This document shows positions 25,825 to 33,916 of a stretch of DNA of 64,000 nt, piece after piece. The stretch lies in contig NZ_JAQIOY010000010.1 of assembly GCF_028023555.1 (NCBI RefSeq), forward strand, positions 86,936 through 150,935, read 5' to 3'. How positions within the stretch are numbered: position 1 is the first letter of the stretch; every line of letters starts with the position of its first letter. Made by a program: the position numbers and the translations under genes. Source of the stretch: Thalassococcus_A lentus. Its GTDB lineage: Bacteria > Pseudomonadota > Alphaproteobacteria > Rhodobacterales > Rhodobacteraceae. The notes beneath the pieces were generated by a model. That model was not told the origin of the DNA. It was given only the letters and a program-made list of their open reading frames with translations, and did no database searches.

Positions 25825-26277
25825 ATGGCGACTACAAAAACATCGACCACCGGTCGAAAAACCACCCGTAAAACGACAACCTCTACCAAAAAGAAGACGG
25901 CCAGCGATACGTCGGCTGCAGCGCTTGAGCCCACGTCTATCAAGGCTGCGGATGACGACATGGCGCCCGTTCTCGAGGATGTTCAGGATACCGGCGATGG
26001 TGGCGTTGAAGCAGCCCGCAAAAACGAACTGATCGAACTTGCAGTTGCGCGCAGCGGTGTCAAAAAACGCGATGCAAAGCCTGCGATCGAAGCGGCGCTT
26101 GCGATCATGGGCGAAATGGTTTCCGAGGGCCGCGAACTGAACCTGAAGGGGTTTGGCAAATTTAAGGTCAAGCGCACAGTTGATGCCCAGAACGGCACAG
26201 TTGTGCACGCCAGATTGCGTCAGCCGCAAGTATCGGAACCCGCGGTTCCAATGCCCAGCGTCTCTCCGGCAGAATAA
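25825..26277 (+). CDS. HU family DNA-binding protein with basic N-terminal tail
   Basis: 150 residues. Residues 1-35 are Thr/Lys-rich (GRKTTRKTTTSTKKK), followed by an acidic linker (DDDMAPVLEDVQDTGDG), and then an HU/IHF fold from about residue 63 (RKNELIELAVARSGVKKRDAKPAIEAALAIMGE, GRELNLKGFGKFKVKR). The usual HU is about 90 residues, so this is an extended form. The beta-arm tip is shorter than in canonical HU. The start at 25825 follows from the tail composition; an upstream in-frame ATG at 25777 with GGAG nearby could add 16 residues. Likely a nucleoid protein; the tail may neutralise DNA as histone-H1-like tails do (inference). Confidence 0.85.
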   Translation: MATTKTSTTGRKTTRKTTTSTKKKTASDTSAAALEPTSIKAADDDMAPVLEDVQDTGDGGVEAARKNELIELAVARSGVKKRDAKPAIEAALAIMGEMVSEGRELNLKGFGKFKVKRTVDAQNGTVVHARLRQPQVSEPAVPMPSVSPAE

Positions 26278-26309
26278 ACTCAAGCCAGTTCTCCACCTTT
26301 TGTTAATTG

Positions 26310-26338
26310 ACGGGGCGTGACACAGCGCGCCCCGTTTC
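26310..26338 (+). terminator. weak terminator after HU gene
   Basis: ACGGGGCG (26310-26317) pairs with CGCCCCGT (26328-26335) around a 10-nt loop; only three T follow, so efficiency is uncertain. Confidence 0.5.
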
Positions 26339-26394
26339 GGCATGTGCCCGGCCTCTTGCGATTTGATCTTCAGAGGGCTAATACGCCTCGCAGC

Positions 26395-26469
26395 GGGTGA
26401 TTAGCTCAGTGGTAGAGCGCTTCGTTCACATCGAAGATGTCGGGAGTTCAAATCTCTCATCACCCACCA
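26395..26469 (+). tRNA. tRNA-Val (CAC)
   Basis: 75 nt including an encoded CCA. Acceptor stem GGGTGAT pairs perfectly with ATCACCC, and the D-arm starts with TAGCTCAG. The anticodon stem CTTCG/CGAAG holds the loop TTCACAT, so the anticodon is CAC (reads GUG). The T-arm is GGGAGTTCAAATCTCTC. It differs from tRNA-Val(UAC) at 29563 by four substitutions and one D-loop base. Confidence 0.96.
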
Positions 26470-26654
26470 TTCTCCCATGAGTTGCTGCGCGATATAATGA
26501 CTCACGCTTTGGTAGATTTTTTTTAGCGAAATCAATGATTTCTGTGACGTGAAGGTCGCGGTGGGTACCGACTTCAGTTGCAAAATCTGTTGCCTTTGAC
26601 CTGCCGAAAGATCCCGTTAAGTTGACGTAGGGGATTGTTGCACGTCAGGTTCAT

Positions 26655-28169
26655 ATGAAGATTTTGTTTGCTCAGCGCGCGCTGGAAGATTACCGCGGCT
26701 CGGAATTGTTCACATTCGATTTGGCTCGGGCGCTCGTTTGGCGCGGACATGATGTTTGCGTCTGGACCCCGAAAAGGGGCGCTGTGGCGCAGCTGTTTGC
26801 GCCAAATGGCATCGCGGTCTGTGAAGATTTGGCACAGCTTCCGTTTCAGCCAGACGTTATCCATGGGCATCAGCATTTGCCAACCATGGCCGCGCTGGCC
26901 AACTTGCCTGAAGTGCCTGCTATTCACGTTTGGCATGGGGCGCGACCTTGGGTCGAACAGGTGCCTGTCAGCGAACGTATTCAGTTTCACGCGGTGTGCA
27001 GTGATCCGATGCGGCAAACTCTGCGGACCAGAGCCGACATTGACGCCGAAAAGGTTGTCCAGATCTCCAACTTTGTCGATACGGCGCGGTTTGATCGTCA
27101 ACGCACTGGTTCGGGATTGAAGAAAGCGCTGCTCTACGGCCAGGACGGGTTCAGCCAGGACGATTTGGGCCAATTGCAAGAGGCATGCGTCCATGCGGGG
27201 CTGAGTTTCGATGTTATCGGACATGGTTACGGCAACGGCGTTGAGAACCCGGAATTGGTTCTGCCCGACTATGATCTGGTTTTTGCAGTGGGGCGCAGCG
27301 CGCTTGAGGCGATGGCCTGCGGGTGTGCGGTGATTCCGGTCGTTCCTGGCCTTGCTGGCACTTTGATCGTTCCCGAGACGCTGGATCATTGGTCCGATCT
27401 GAACTTCAGCCCGCGTTATTTCAGAACGGCGCAACATGTGTCCCCCGGTTGGTTGCAAGAACAGATTGCCGGCTATTCGGCCGAGAAGAACGCGCAGACC
27501 ACTGCACGCATACGCAAGGATTGGTCTTTGGAAAACGCGGGTCGGCTCTATGAAGCGCTGTACGAGCGGGCGGTGTCGAAGGTTGGTTCAGCGCTCCCGA
27601 CCGAAAGCTTTGGGCCCTATATGGCGTGGCTGGCAAAAGAAGCGGATGCGCTGGTGTGGGCGAGGGCGCAGGCTGAGGCCGAGACACGGCAACTTCGCCA
27701 GGATCTGAGCCTGGCCCGTGATACCGCCAAGGCAGCAGAGGCCCGCGTCCGGCACCTGCTGGAGACCTTGCTGTTGGTTCAGGGGGGACATGTCGCCGCC
27801 GATCCAGAGGGCGCGTCAGCCTACGACGTCATTCAGGCCAGCGGTTTGTTTGATGCGCAATGGTACCTGCGGTCATATCCCGAAGTGGCCGAGGCCGGCC
27901 TAGACCCTCTTCAGCATTATCTGGAGTGGGGAGTCGGAGAGGGGCGCCAACCGAGCCCCGGTTTCGACGAGGCTGCATTTCACGAAGCAAACCCACATCT
28001 TCAGGGGCTGGGACTTTGCGCGTTAGAGCACCTTGCCCGTCAAATGGCGCACGCGGGTCGACAAATGGCAACGGGCTCGCAGGGTGGGGCTGGTCCGTTC
28101 CATGCAAGCGAAGACAGCAGAATGCACGCCGAGAACGAGTTGCCAGCTGAATTGGCTTCGGGGCGATAG
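26655..28169 (+). CDS. glycosyltransferase (GT-B, family 4-like) with C-terminal repeat domain
   Basis: 504 residues. The N-terminal half is a GT-B fold beginning MKILFAQRALEDYRGSELFTFDLARAL, with VIHGHQHLPTMAAL and the acceptor-side HVWHGARPW. The donor side holds FAVGRSALEAMACGCAVIPV, the Glu-containing motif typical of family 4. A coiled segment (about residues 330-370) leads to a module, GLFDAQWYLRSYPEVAEAG then DPLQHYLEWGVGEGRQPSPGFD, also found attached to other bacterial glycan-synthesis proteins. Cytosolic, no signal. It lies alone between two tRNA-Val genes; substrate unknown. Confidence 0.82.
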   Translation: MKILFAQRALEDYRGSELFTFDLARALVWRGHDVCVWTPKRGAVAQLFAPNGIAVCEDLAQLPFQPDVIHGHQHLPTMAALANLPEVPAIHVWHGARPWVEQVPVSERIQFHAVCSDPMRQTLRTRADIDAEKVVQISNFVDTARFDRQRTGSGLKKALLYGQDGFSQDDLGQLQEACVHAGLSFDVIGHGYGNGVENPELVLPDYDLVFAVGRSALEAMACGCAVIPVVPGLAGTLIVPETLDHWSDLNFSPRYFRTAQHVSPGWLQEQIAGYSAEKNAQTTARIRKDWSLENAGRLYEALYERAVSKVGSALPTESFGPYMAWLAKEADALVWARAQAEAETRQLRQDLSLARDTAKAAEARVRHLLETLLLVQGGHVAADPEGASAYDVIQASGLFDAQWYLRSYPEVAEAGLDPLQHYLEWGVGEGRQPSPGFDEAAFHEANPHLQGLGLCALEHLARQMAHAGRQMATGSQGGAGPFHASEDSRMHAENELPAELASGR

Positions 28170-28450
28170 CACCGGGCTTGGGCAGCCAAGCTTTACGTAC
28201 ACGTCATACAAGAACTTTCAAATAGGAACGCTACACCCTTTCATATTTGAATAGCCTACTTTCAGATTCTTCTATGTCTGAGTGAGCTACAAAAAGGTAT
28301 AGGTTTATATGCGACATCCTGCCGGGTGTGTATCTGGTTAGCGTTTGTTGGTGTAGGTAAGATGTAGCCGGGTGTCGCATTTTCTCCCCTAGTTTTAACG
28401 GGTTGTGCTAGCTCACACGTGGAATCTGCCAATACGAAAAGCCGGAGACC
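28170..28450. other. intergenic region with long-range inverted repeat
   Basis: 281 nt between the convergent glycosyltransferase and LysR genes, AT-richer than the flanks. ATGCGACA at 28309-28316 is matched by TGTCGCAT at 28373-28380, and the enclosed 56 nt carries a direct repeat GCCGGGTGT. The right arm runs into TTTT, so it may end transcription from the left, or be a structured RNA. No reading frame stands out. Confidence 0.45.
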
Positions 28451-29335
28451 TCAGCCTGTGAGCAGGGGACTGCTTTTGGTGCGTTCGGCGACAAAATCGA
28501 TGAAGCGCCGGATACGTCCGACTTCACGCAGGTCTTTGTGCGTCAAAATCCAGACACTGCGAGACGTTGGCGAGAAAAGACCGTCGATCGCCTCAACATC
28601 CTCAAGAACTTCGCCCACCATTGTCGGCAGTCGCGCAACCCCGAGCCCGGCTCGGACAAAAGTTGCGGTTGTCTCTAGGCTGTCTGCCTTCAAGACAATG
28701 TTCCCTTTTGGAAAGAGCTTTTGGGTTTCATGTTCAGACGTCGCAACGACCCCGGTGTGCACGATCAACGGAATACCGTCGATTTCGCTCAGGTCTTTGG
28801 AGTTTCCGCCGTAAGTTTCCAAAAGGTTCTTGTGGGCATAAAATCGGAAATCCAGACGTGCGACCCGGTGTCCCCAAAGGCTGGGTTTTGGGTTTTCTTC
28901 TGCGCGAAACACCACATCCACATGACCGGACGCAAAATCCTGAATGGCATCTGAAATCTTGATTTCCAAAACGATGTCCGGGAACTCCTGTTGGAAGTCG
29001 CGGATGACGTCGTCCAGATAGAACGGAAACATCTGTTGAGGTGCGTTGATGCGGATCACACCTGACATTTCGTCATCAATTGTACGAAGGGTGTCTTCCA
29101 TACCCCGTAGTTGACGTTCGATGGACTCAGCCTGCCGCGCGACCAGAAGTCCGGCTTCGCTCGCGATCAACTTTCCGGGTATGCGATCAAAGAGTTTGCA
29201 GCCCAGCTCGTGCTCGGCGCGGGCCAATTGCCGAGACAGAGTTGGTTGGCTGACCTTGAGCACCTTCGCTGCGCCGGCCATGCTTCCTTCGCGGTGGATA
29301 TGTAAGACAACGCGTAATGCGCTCCAGTCCAACAT
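28451..29335 (-). CDS. LysR family transcriptional regulator
   Basis: 294 residues. The N-terminal winged helix-turn-helix reads MAGAAKVLKVSQPTLSRQLARAEHELGCKLF (about residues 17-48), followed by the linker helix and a periplasmic-binding-type effector domain (IRINAPQQMFPFYLDDVIRDFQQEFPDIVLEI). The start at 29335 gives the standard MLDWSALRVVLHI N-terminus; an upstream in-frame ATG would add 20 residues. LysR regulators usually control a divergent neighbour, but here the divergent side is only a 227-nt gap and then a tRNA gene, so its target is not evident. Confidence 0.9.
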   Translation of the reverse strand: MLDWSALRVVLHIHREGSMAGAAKVLKVSQPTLSRQLARAEHELGCKLFDRIPGKLIASEAGLLVARQAESIERQLRGMEDTLRTIDDEMSGVIRINAPQQMFPFYLDDVIRDFQQEFPDIVLEIKISDAIQDFASGHVDVVFRAEENPKPSLWGHRVARLDFRFYAHKNLLETYGGNSKDLSEIDGIPLIVHTGVVATSEHETQKLFPKGNIVLKADSLETTATFVRAGLGVARLPTMVGEVLEDVEAIDGLFSPTSRSVWILTHKDLREVGRIRRFIDFVAERTKSSPLLTG

Positions 29336-29562
29336 AAAATGGTCCTGACTACAAATTGCTCTTAGGCCACTTAGGCGCAAAGAAGGGTGGGGCAACCACA
29401 GACTGATTAAAAATTACTCAATAGTCTCGCAATATTCTTATGCGGCAAATGAAAGCCGAGGTCCAATCAAGGAAATGTCAGAACAAAAACTGACAAAAGC
29501 AGGTGTCTTCGGCCGCTCTTTTGCTTGCACGCCGTTTCAGCATTCTGTAAAGCGTGCGGCAC

Positions 29563-29638
<76 letters not shown>

Positions 29639-29647
29639 GAATTCCTG

Positions 29648-29681
29648 AAAAGCGCGTCTTTCACGACGCGCTTTTCTTTTT
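29648..29681. terminator. bidirectional terminator after tRNA-Val
   Basis: 11-bp perfect stem AAAAGCGCGTC (29648-29658) and GACGCGCTTTT (29665-29675) followed by CTTTTT. The A-rich left arm gives a T-rich tail on the minus strand, so it can also end the small-ORF transcript coming from the right. Confidence 0.88.
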
Positions 29682-29822
29682 GCTGTCCTTCTTTTTTGCT
29701 AAGATTTCCAATGCCTTGGCTGTTTTCAAGGTTGCGATTTCCTCTTGTACTTCTCGGCACAGCAGCCCGCAGCCGGGCGGCATCCGCCAAGCGCTCATCA
29801 ATCCGTCCCAAACCCGTTTCAT
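29661..29822 (-). CDS. small basic protein, second gene of SoxR-box unit
   Basis: 53 residues: MKRVWDGLMSAWRMPPGCGL start, then a helical stretch (REVQEEIATLKTAKALEILA) and a Lys/Ser-rich end (KKKDSKKKSAS). Two Cys lie close together (GCGLLC). The ATG overlaps the stop of the upstream small gene by 4 nt (ATGA), and AAGGAA sits 7 nt before it, which argues for a real coupled gene. I recognise no family. The 3' end overlaps the left part of the terminator hairpin. Probably expressed with the 70-residue protein under SoxR control (inference). Confidence 0.55.
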   Translation of the reverse strand: MKRVWDGLMSAWRMPPGCGLLCREVQEEIATLKTAKALEILAKKKDSKKKSAS

Positions 29823-30031
29823 CGCCGGTTCCTTGGCTTGTTCGGCGCCATCGCCGAGCGTTGCGGCGCATGTCCGCAATTCAGGCCAATGTCACAGGAA
29901 AGATGGCTGTTTGCTCGCAAGGCTTCGATCCGGCGGCGGCGATTTGCGTCGTCGAATATACGTCTCAAGAAGCCGCTCGCGCGTGGGGATCTCGGGGGCA
30001 AAGGGTGCCGTGTTGGGGGTGTTCTTGCCAT
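29819..30031 (-). CDS. small Arg-rich protein (DUF1127-like), first gene of SoxR-box unit
   Basis: 70 residues, strongly basic. Central part GFLRRIFDDANRRRRIEALR then ANSHLSCDIGL resembles the DUF1127 pattern (basic helix, L-x-DIGL ending); the similarity is partial. The start at 30031 is well supported: AAGGAG at 30039-30044 with 7-nt spacing. It is divergent from soxR, and the SoxR operator lies 45-62 nt upstream of its start codon, between -35-like TTGACC (30097-30092) and -10-like CACGAT (30072-30067) with a 19-nt spacer typical of MerR-family-regulated promoters. This suggests activation by oxidised SoxR. Function unknown. Confidence 0.6.
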   Translation of the reverse strand: MARTPPTRHPLPPRSPRASGFLRRIFDDANRRRRIEALRANSHLSCDIGLNCGHAPQRSAMAPNKPRNRR

Positions 30032-30075
30032 GGTGATTCTCCTTGAATGGTTGGCTTGATGCTGACATCGTGCTT

Positions 30076-30093
30076 CCTCAAGTTCACTTGAGG
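30076..30093. promoter_or_regulatory. SoxR operator
   Basis: CCTCAAGTTCACTTGAGG, an 18-bp near-perfect palindrome differing at one central base from the classical soxS site CCTCAAGTTAACTTGAGG. It ends 12 nt before the soxR ATG and lies in the promoter of the divergent small gene, so it can serve both autoregulation and activation. Confidence 0.9.
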
Positions 30094-30105
30094 TCAAGCG
30101 ATTTG

Positions 30106-30558
30106 ATGCGAAATCCAAAAGGGCGGGCGCAGCCCAATGATCTAAGCGTCGGTGACATGGCCCAAAGGGCCGGTGTCGCCGTCTCGACCCTGCATTTTTA
30201 CGAAGCCGAAGGCTTGATTCAAAGTTGGCGAACGTCGGCCAATCACCGTCGGTATGACCGGCGTATGTTGCGCCGTGTCGCGGTCATTCGCGTGGCACAG
30301 GGGCTTGGAATCCCATTGGCTGAGGTTGGCAAGATGTTGGAAAAAGTGCCGATGGAGGGCGCAGTTCGCAAAGGCCATTGGAGCGACGCCTCGGAGGCCT
30401 GGCGCGGCGCGTTGGAGGCTCGCATCGCCAAACTGCAGGCCCTGCGGGATCAACTGGACCACTGCATTGGCTGCGGGTGCCTGTCTCTGGAGAACTGTCC
30501 GCTTTACAATCCCAACGACAGCCTTGGCGAAGCCGGGCCAGGTGCAAGACGCCTCTGA
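30106..30558 (+). CDS. soxR: redox-sensitive transcriptional activator SoxR
   Basis: 150-residue MerR-family regulator. The N-terminal winged helix reads LSVGDMAQRAGVAVSTLHFYEAEGLI with RTSANHRRYDRRMLRRV, followed by the dimerisation helix. The 2Fe-2S cluster ligands C120, C123, C125 and C131 (CIGCGCLSLENC, C-x2-C-x-C-x5-C) are intact, which identifies SoxR rather than another MerR protein. It senses redox-active compounds or superoxide through cluster oxidation. The start at 30106 gives the normal length; the frame is open upstream through the operator. Stop 20 nt before the convergent VWA gene end. Confidence 0.93.
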   Translation: MRNPKGRAQPNDLSVGDMAQRAGVAVSTLHFYEAEGLIQSWRTSANHRRYDRRMLRRVAVIRVAQGLGIPLAEVGKMLEKVPMEGAVRKGHWSDASEAWRGALEARIAKLQALRDQLDHCIGCGCLSLENCPLYNPNDSLGEAGPGARRL

Positions 30559-30577
30559 AGCCGGATTTGCCACGTGG

Positions 30578-31762
30578 CTACCGGGTCAACACCTTCATGC
30601 CGCGGTCGATCCCGTCAAGTGTCATAGGGACCATGCGCTCTTCGAATATTTCGCGGATCATCTGAACGGATTGGGTGTATTGCCAATGCCGTTCGGGAAC
30701 AGGGTTGATCCAAAGATTGTCAGCCCATTGCTGACGCGCGCGTTCCAGCCAAACCTGTCCGGCTTCTTCGTTCCAGTGTTCGTTGGCGCCGCCGGGGTAG
30801 GCGACCTCATAGGGAGACATCGATGCGTCACCGACAAATATGCATTTGTAATCAGGCCCGTAGGTGTTCAGCACCTCCCAGGTGGGTGTGGTCTGATCCC
30901 AGCGGCGGCGGTTGTCGCGCCAGACGGCTTCATAAAGGCAGTTGTGAAAGTAGAAATGTTCAAGATGTTTGAATTCGGCTTTGGCGGCCGAGAACAGCTC
31001 TTCGACCACTTTCACAAAGGGATCCATTGAGCCGCCTGCGTCCAGAAACAGTAGGACTTTGACCGCGTTGCGCTTTTCAGGGCGGGTTTTGACGTCGAGA
31101 AAGCCATGTTCGGCCGTGGCGCGGATGGTTCCGTCCAGATCCAGCTCATCGGCTGCGCCATCCCGCGCCCATTGCCGCAGGCGTTTCAGCGCAACCTTGA
31201 TATTGCGCGTGCCCAGTTCGACATCGCCTGCAAGGTTCTTGAAGTCACGTTTGTCCCAGACTTTGACCGCCCGTTGATGGCGGCTTTCACTCTGGCCGAT
31301 GCGGATGCCTTCGGGGTTGTAGCCATAGGCACCAAAGGGCGACGTGCCCGCCGTTCCAATCCATTTGTTGCCGCCCTGATGGCGACCCTGTTGTTCCTTG
31401 AGCCGTTCCTTGAGCGTCTCCATCAGCTTGTCAAAGCCGCCAAGTGCTTCGATTTCGGCCTTTTCTTCGGCACTCAGATGTTTTTCGGCCATTTTTTCCA
31501 GCCAATCGGCTGGCAGATCGACGGCTTCCATGACCTGATCAAAGGTGATGTCTTCGAGACCCTTGAAACTGGCCGCAAAGGCGCGATCAAAGCGGTCAAT
31601 ATGGCGTTCGTCCTTGACCATGGCGCTGCGCGCCAGAAAATAGAACCCTTCGACATCATAAAGCGCGAGCCCGCGGCCCATACCTTCGAGGAAGGTCAGG
31701 TATTCGCGAAGCGAGACAGGCACGCCAGCGCGGCGCAGGTTTTCGAAAAAGGGTACGAACAT
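30578..31762 (-). CDS. VWA domain-containing protein (CoxE-like)
   Basis: 394 residues. The N-terminal helical part (FVPFFENLRRAGVPVSLREYLTFLEGM) is typical of VWA partners of MoxR ATPases. The VWA domain begins near VKVLLFLDAGGSMDPFV; the metal-site motif DxSxS is altered to DAGGS. It ends with NLWINPVPERHWQYTQS and IREIFEERMVPMTLDG. The nearest MoxR ATPase is about 3.4 kb away on the same strand (35180), with four genes between. Such pairs act as chaperone-like machines for metal insertion or complex assembly; the client is unknown. Confidence 0.88.
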   Translation of the reverse strand: MFVPFFENLRRAGVPVSLREYLTFLEGMGRGLALYDVEGFYFLARSAMVKDERHIDRFDRAFAASFKGLEDITFDQVMEAVDLPADWLEKMAEKHLSAEEKAEIEALGGFDKLMETLKERLKEQQGRHQGGNKWIGTAGTSPFGAYGYNPEGIRIGQSESRHQRAVKVWDKRDFKNLAGDVELGTRNIKVALKRLRQWARDGAADELDLDGTIRATAEHGFLDVKTRPEKRNAVKVLLFLDAGGSMDPFVKVVEELFSAAKAEFKHLEHFYFHNCLYEAVWRDNRRRWDQTTPTWEVLNTYGPDYKCIFVGDASMSPYEVAYPGGANEHWNEEAGQVWLERARQQWADNLWINPVPERHWQYTQSVQMIREIFEERMVPMTLDGIDRGMKVLTR

Positions 31763-31905
31763 GGCGGCACGCTAGCCTGTTTGTCAGCCGGATTGTATCG
31801 CTAATTGCGCAAACGGTGCGTCATGATCCCGAGGTTTTGAAAGGGGCGGGCGATCTGCTGCGCCGCGCTTTGGGCGGCGTTTGAAAATCCGCAAAGGCGC
31901 TGCGC

Positions 31906-32073
31906 TCAGGTCAGCGCCTTTTCGATCAGGATCGTGACCAACAAACCCAGCAGGGCCAGGGCGATGGCATAGACGGTGGCATATTGCGCTATGTCGAGTT
32001 TGTTGCCTTTGCGACGCGCGGCGGTCAAACCGCCGAGGATGGCTCCGATAACCGCTCCGGCAATTACGATCAT
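31906..32073 (-). CDS. small membrane protein
   Basis: 55 residues: MIVIAGAVIGAILGGLTAARR, a short basic loop (KGNKLD), then a second hydrophobic helix (YATVYAIALALLGLLVTILI). Two membrane segments with a cytosolic basic loop or the reverse. The ATG overlaps the stop of the DUF2927 gene (TCAT on the plus strand), so it is translationally coupled to it. I recognise no function; similar short two-helix ORFs downstream of DUF2927 genes occur in related bacteria as far as I recall. Confidence 0.72.
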   Translation of the reverse strand: MIVIAGAVIGAILGGLTAARRKGNKLDIAQYATVYAIALALLGLLVTILIEKALT

Positions 32074-33464
32074 AGTGCGCCTCGTCTCCTTTTGGCGGGG
32101 CTGAGCGAAGAGATTTCACGCAGTTTGGCCCGCACGGCCCAATCCGAGCCAAAGCCGTATCGTGCCCAGCCGAGACTGTCCAGACGCACTTCGCGTGCTT
32201 CGGTAATCCGTCCGGCCAGATCCAGCGCTTCGGCGCGCAGCATCATCAGAGTTGCCAGAAGGGCTGCGTTTTCGTGTCGGGCTGCGGTGTCCAGATGTGG
32301 GGTCAAAAGGAACAATGCGTCATCGGCACGACCGGCGCTGATGGCATAGGCTGCCAACTGGGAGGCCACATAGGCGCGATGCAAGGCTGTATCCCGTCCG
32401 TTTCCAAAGAAGCGCTGTGACAGAACAAAGTGATCCTGTGCGGCTTCCAGATCAGACCCTTGCAGCAAACGGCCCATGGCATAGTGCGAAAAGGCGCGGC
32501 GATGATCGGTCCAGCCCATGGCTGTGGCGACTTTGAGCGCCTCGACCGCGGCCTGTTTGCGTTGCGCCGGATTGGCACCGGGGCCAAGCGCGGTTTGTAC
32601 CGCTTCGATCCAGACACGCGGTGTGCGTTGCAGGCGGCGCGGGGCCACGTTTTGTCCACGCGGATTGATCCGAGCGAGAATTCCGGGCAGGCGGTCTGCG
32701 GCCTCGGAGCGGCTCATGCCGTTGCGAAGGGCCGGATCATAGTAGGCCCGCAGGATCAGCATGTCATAGCCGGTCAGAACGGTATGCACGTTGTCGTCGT
32801 TAAAGACGCTGTCGGGCAGGCGATAAAGGTCGTTCAATGGGCCAAGCGCTTGGGCTAGCTCTTCGTGCAGGCAATCGCGCACCTCTTGCGGGCTGGCGTC
32901 ATTGGGCAGGAAGATCGACAGTCTTTTCCGGTCGGTCAGGCGCGACCAGTTGACCTTGGCAGTGCGGCGCGACGCTTTGTATTCAGCAAGCGATGTCACG
33001 TTCGGCACTACAAAACAGGCGGCCTGTGGCAGCGCTTTGCGAATGTCCGCGCGGCTGACGGCCTGAACGGTTATATTGGCGTTAGCCGAGTTGCTCAGCG
33101 CAATATTGATGCCAGCTTCGGCGCGCAACCGGTGCAGCAGCCGTTTGAGATCCGGGCCGAGCGAGGCCGGCGGTGCGCCGGTTACACGGACTGTGATCGG
33201 ACCCTCAAAGCGGGTAAGCGTCTTGAGCGGGCGACCGGATTCCAGCGAGAACGCCAAATCCAGGAAATCGCGCGCGATGTCGCTGTTCGAGGCCACCGGC
33301 GCCGCGGGGCGCGGTACCGAAAAACTCTTCATCGGTGGCAGGCCTGAATCGACACTGGAGGTCGCGGCGGCGGCGCGGGTGGCGGTGTCCGTAGGGGATA
33401 CCGGCATACAGGCGCCCAGCATCAGGTAAAACGGAAGAAGGTAACGACGATATCTGCGCATCAC
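32070..33464 (-). CDS. DUF2927 lipoprotein
   Basis: 464 residues. The signal sequence with lipobox (LMLGAC) gives a lipoprotein with Cys at about residue 19. The middle carries the DUF2927 hallmark CLHEELAQALGPLNDLYRLPDSVFNDD, which looks like a degenerate metalloprotease region (HEE). The C-terminal third is helical with repeat-like segments (ALKVATAMGWTDHRRAFSHYAMGRLL, DDALFLLTPHLDTAARHENAAL) resembling TPR/SEL1 solenoids. Coupled to the upstream GNAT gene (4-nt overlap) and the downstream small membrane protein. Function not established. Confidence 0.85.
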   Translation of the reverse strand: MMRRYRRYLLPFYLMLGACMPVSPTDTATRAAAATSSVDSGLPPMKSFSVPRPAAPVASNSDIARDFLDLAFSLESGRPLKTLTRFEGPITVRVTGAPPASLGPDLKRLLHRLRAEAGINIALSNSANANITVQAVSRADIRKALPQAACFVVPNVTSLAEYKASRRTAKVNWSRLTDRKRLSIFLPNDASPQEVRDCLHEELAQALGPLNDLYRLPDSVFNDDNVHTVLTGYDMLILRAYYDPALRNGMSRSEAADRLPGILARINPRGQNVAPRRLQRTPRVWIEAVQTALGPGANPAQRKQAAVEALKVATAMGWTDHRRAFSHYAMGRLLQGSDLEAAQDHFVLSQRFFGNGRDTALHRAYVASQLAAYAISAGRADDALFLLTPHLDTAARHENAALLATLMMLRAEALDLAGRITEAREVRLDSLGWARYGFGSDWAVRAKLREISSLSPAKRRRGAL

Positions 33465-33916
33465 GGTCTCTGGTACTTGATGAACGGTGTGACAGCGCCG
33501 ATCCGGTCATAGAGCTGACGAGCGGTGTCGTTGAACGTCTGAGTAAGCCAGTAGACGGTGGGCGCGCCGTATGTGTCGGCGGCCTTGTAGACTTCTTCGA
33601 TCAGGGCGCGGCCCACGCCCATCCCACGCGCATCCGGTTTGGCATAGAGATCCTGCAGGTAGCAGACCTCTTCAACCTTCCAAGCGTGGCGATGGAACAA
33701 GTAGTGGGTCAGACCAACGGCGCGGCCGTCCGCTTCGGCGATCAGCGCGTTGAAGTCACGCGGATCGTCGCCCAGAAGGCGTGCAAAGGTCGAGGTATAG
33801 ACGCTGTCTGGCACGCTGCTTTCGTAGAAGGCCAAATAGTCCTTCCACATTTCGCGCCACACAGGTTCATCCTCGGCGCGCAAAGCACGCACGGTCAGAG
33901 CCGTTTTCTGGGACAT
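33461..33916 (-). CDS. GNAT family N-acetyltransferase
   Basis: 151 residues, a single GNAT domain: beta-strands ALTVRALRAEDEPVW, then EEVCYLQDLYAKPDARGMGVGRALIEEVY (motif A, acetyl-CoA pyrophosphate loop RGMGVG), and the motif B end (YWLTQTFNDTARQLYDRIG). Substrate unknown. It starts a four-gene coupled minus-strand unit with the DUF2927 lipoprotein, the 55-residue membrane protein, and possibly the VWA gene after a 143-nt gap. Confidence 0.9.
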   Translation of the reverse strand: MSQKTALTVRALRAEDEPVWREMWKDYLAFYESSVPDSVYTSTFARLLGDDPRDFNALIAEADGRAVGLTHYLFHRHAWKVEEVCYLQDLYAKPDARGMGVGRALIEEVYKAADTYGAPTVYWLTQTFNDTARQLYDRIGAVTPFIKYQRP

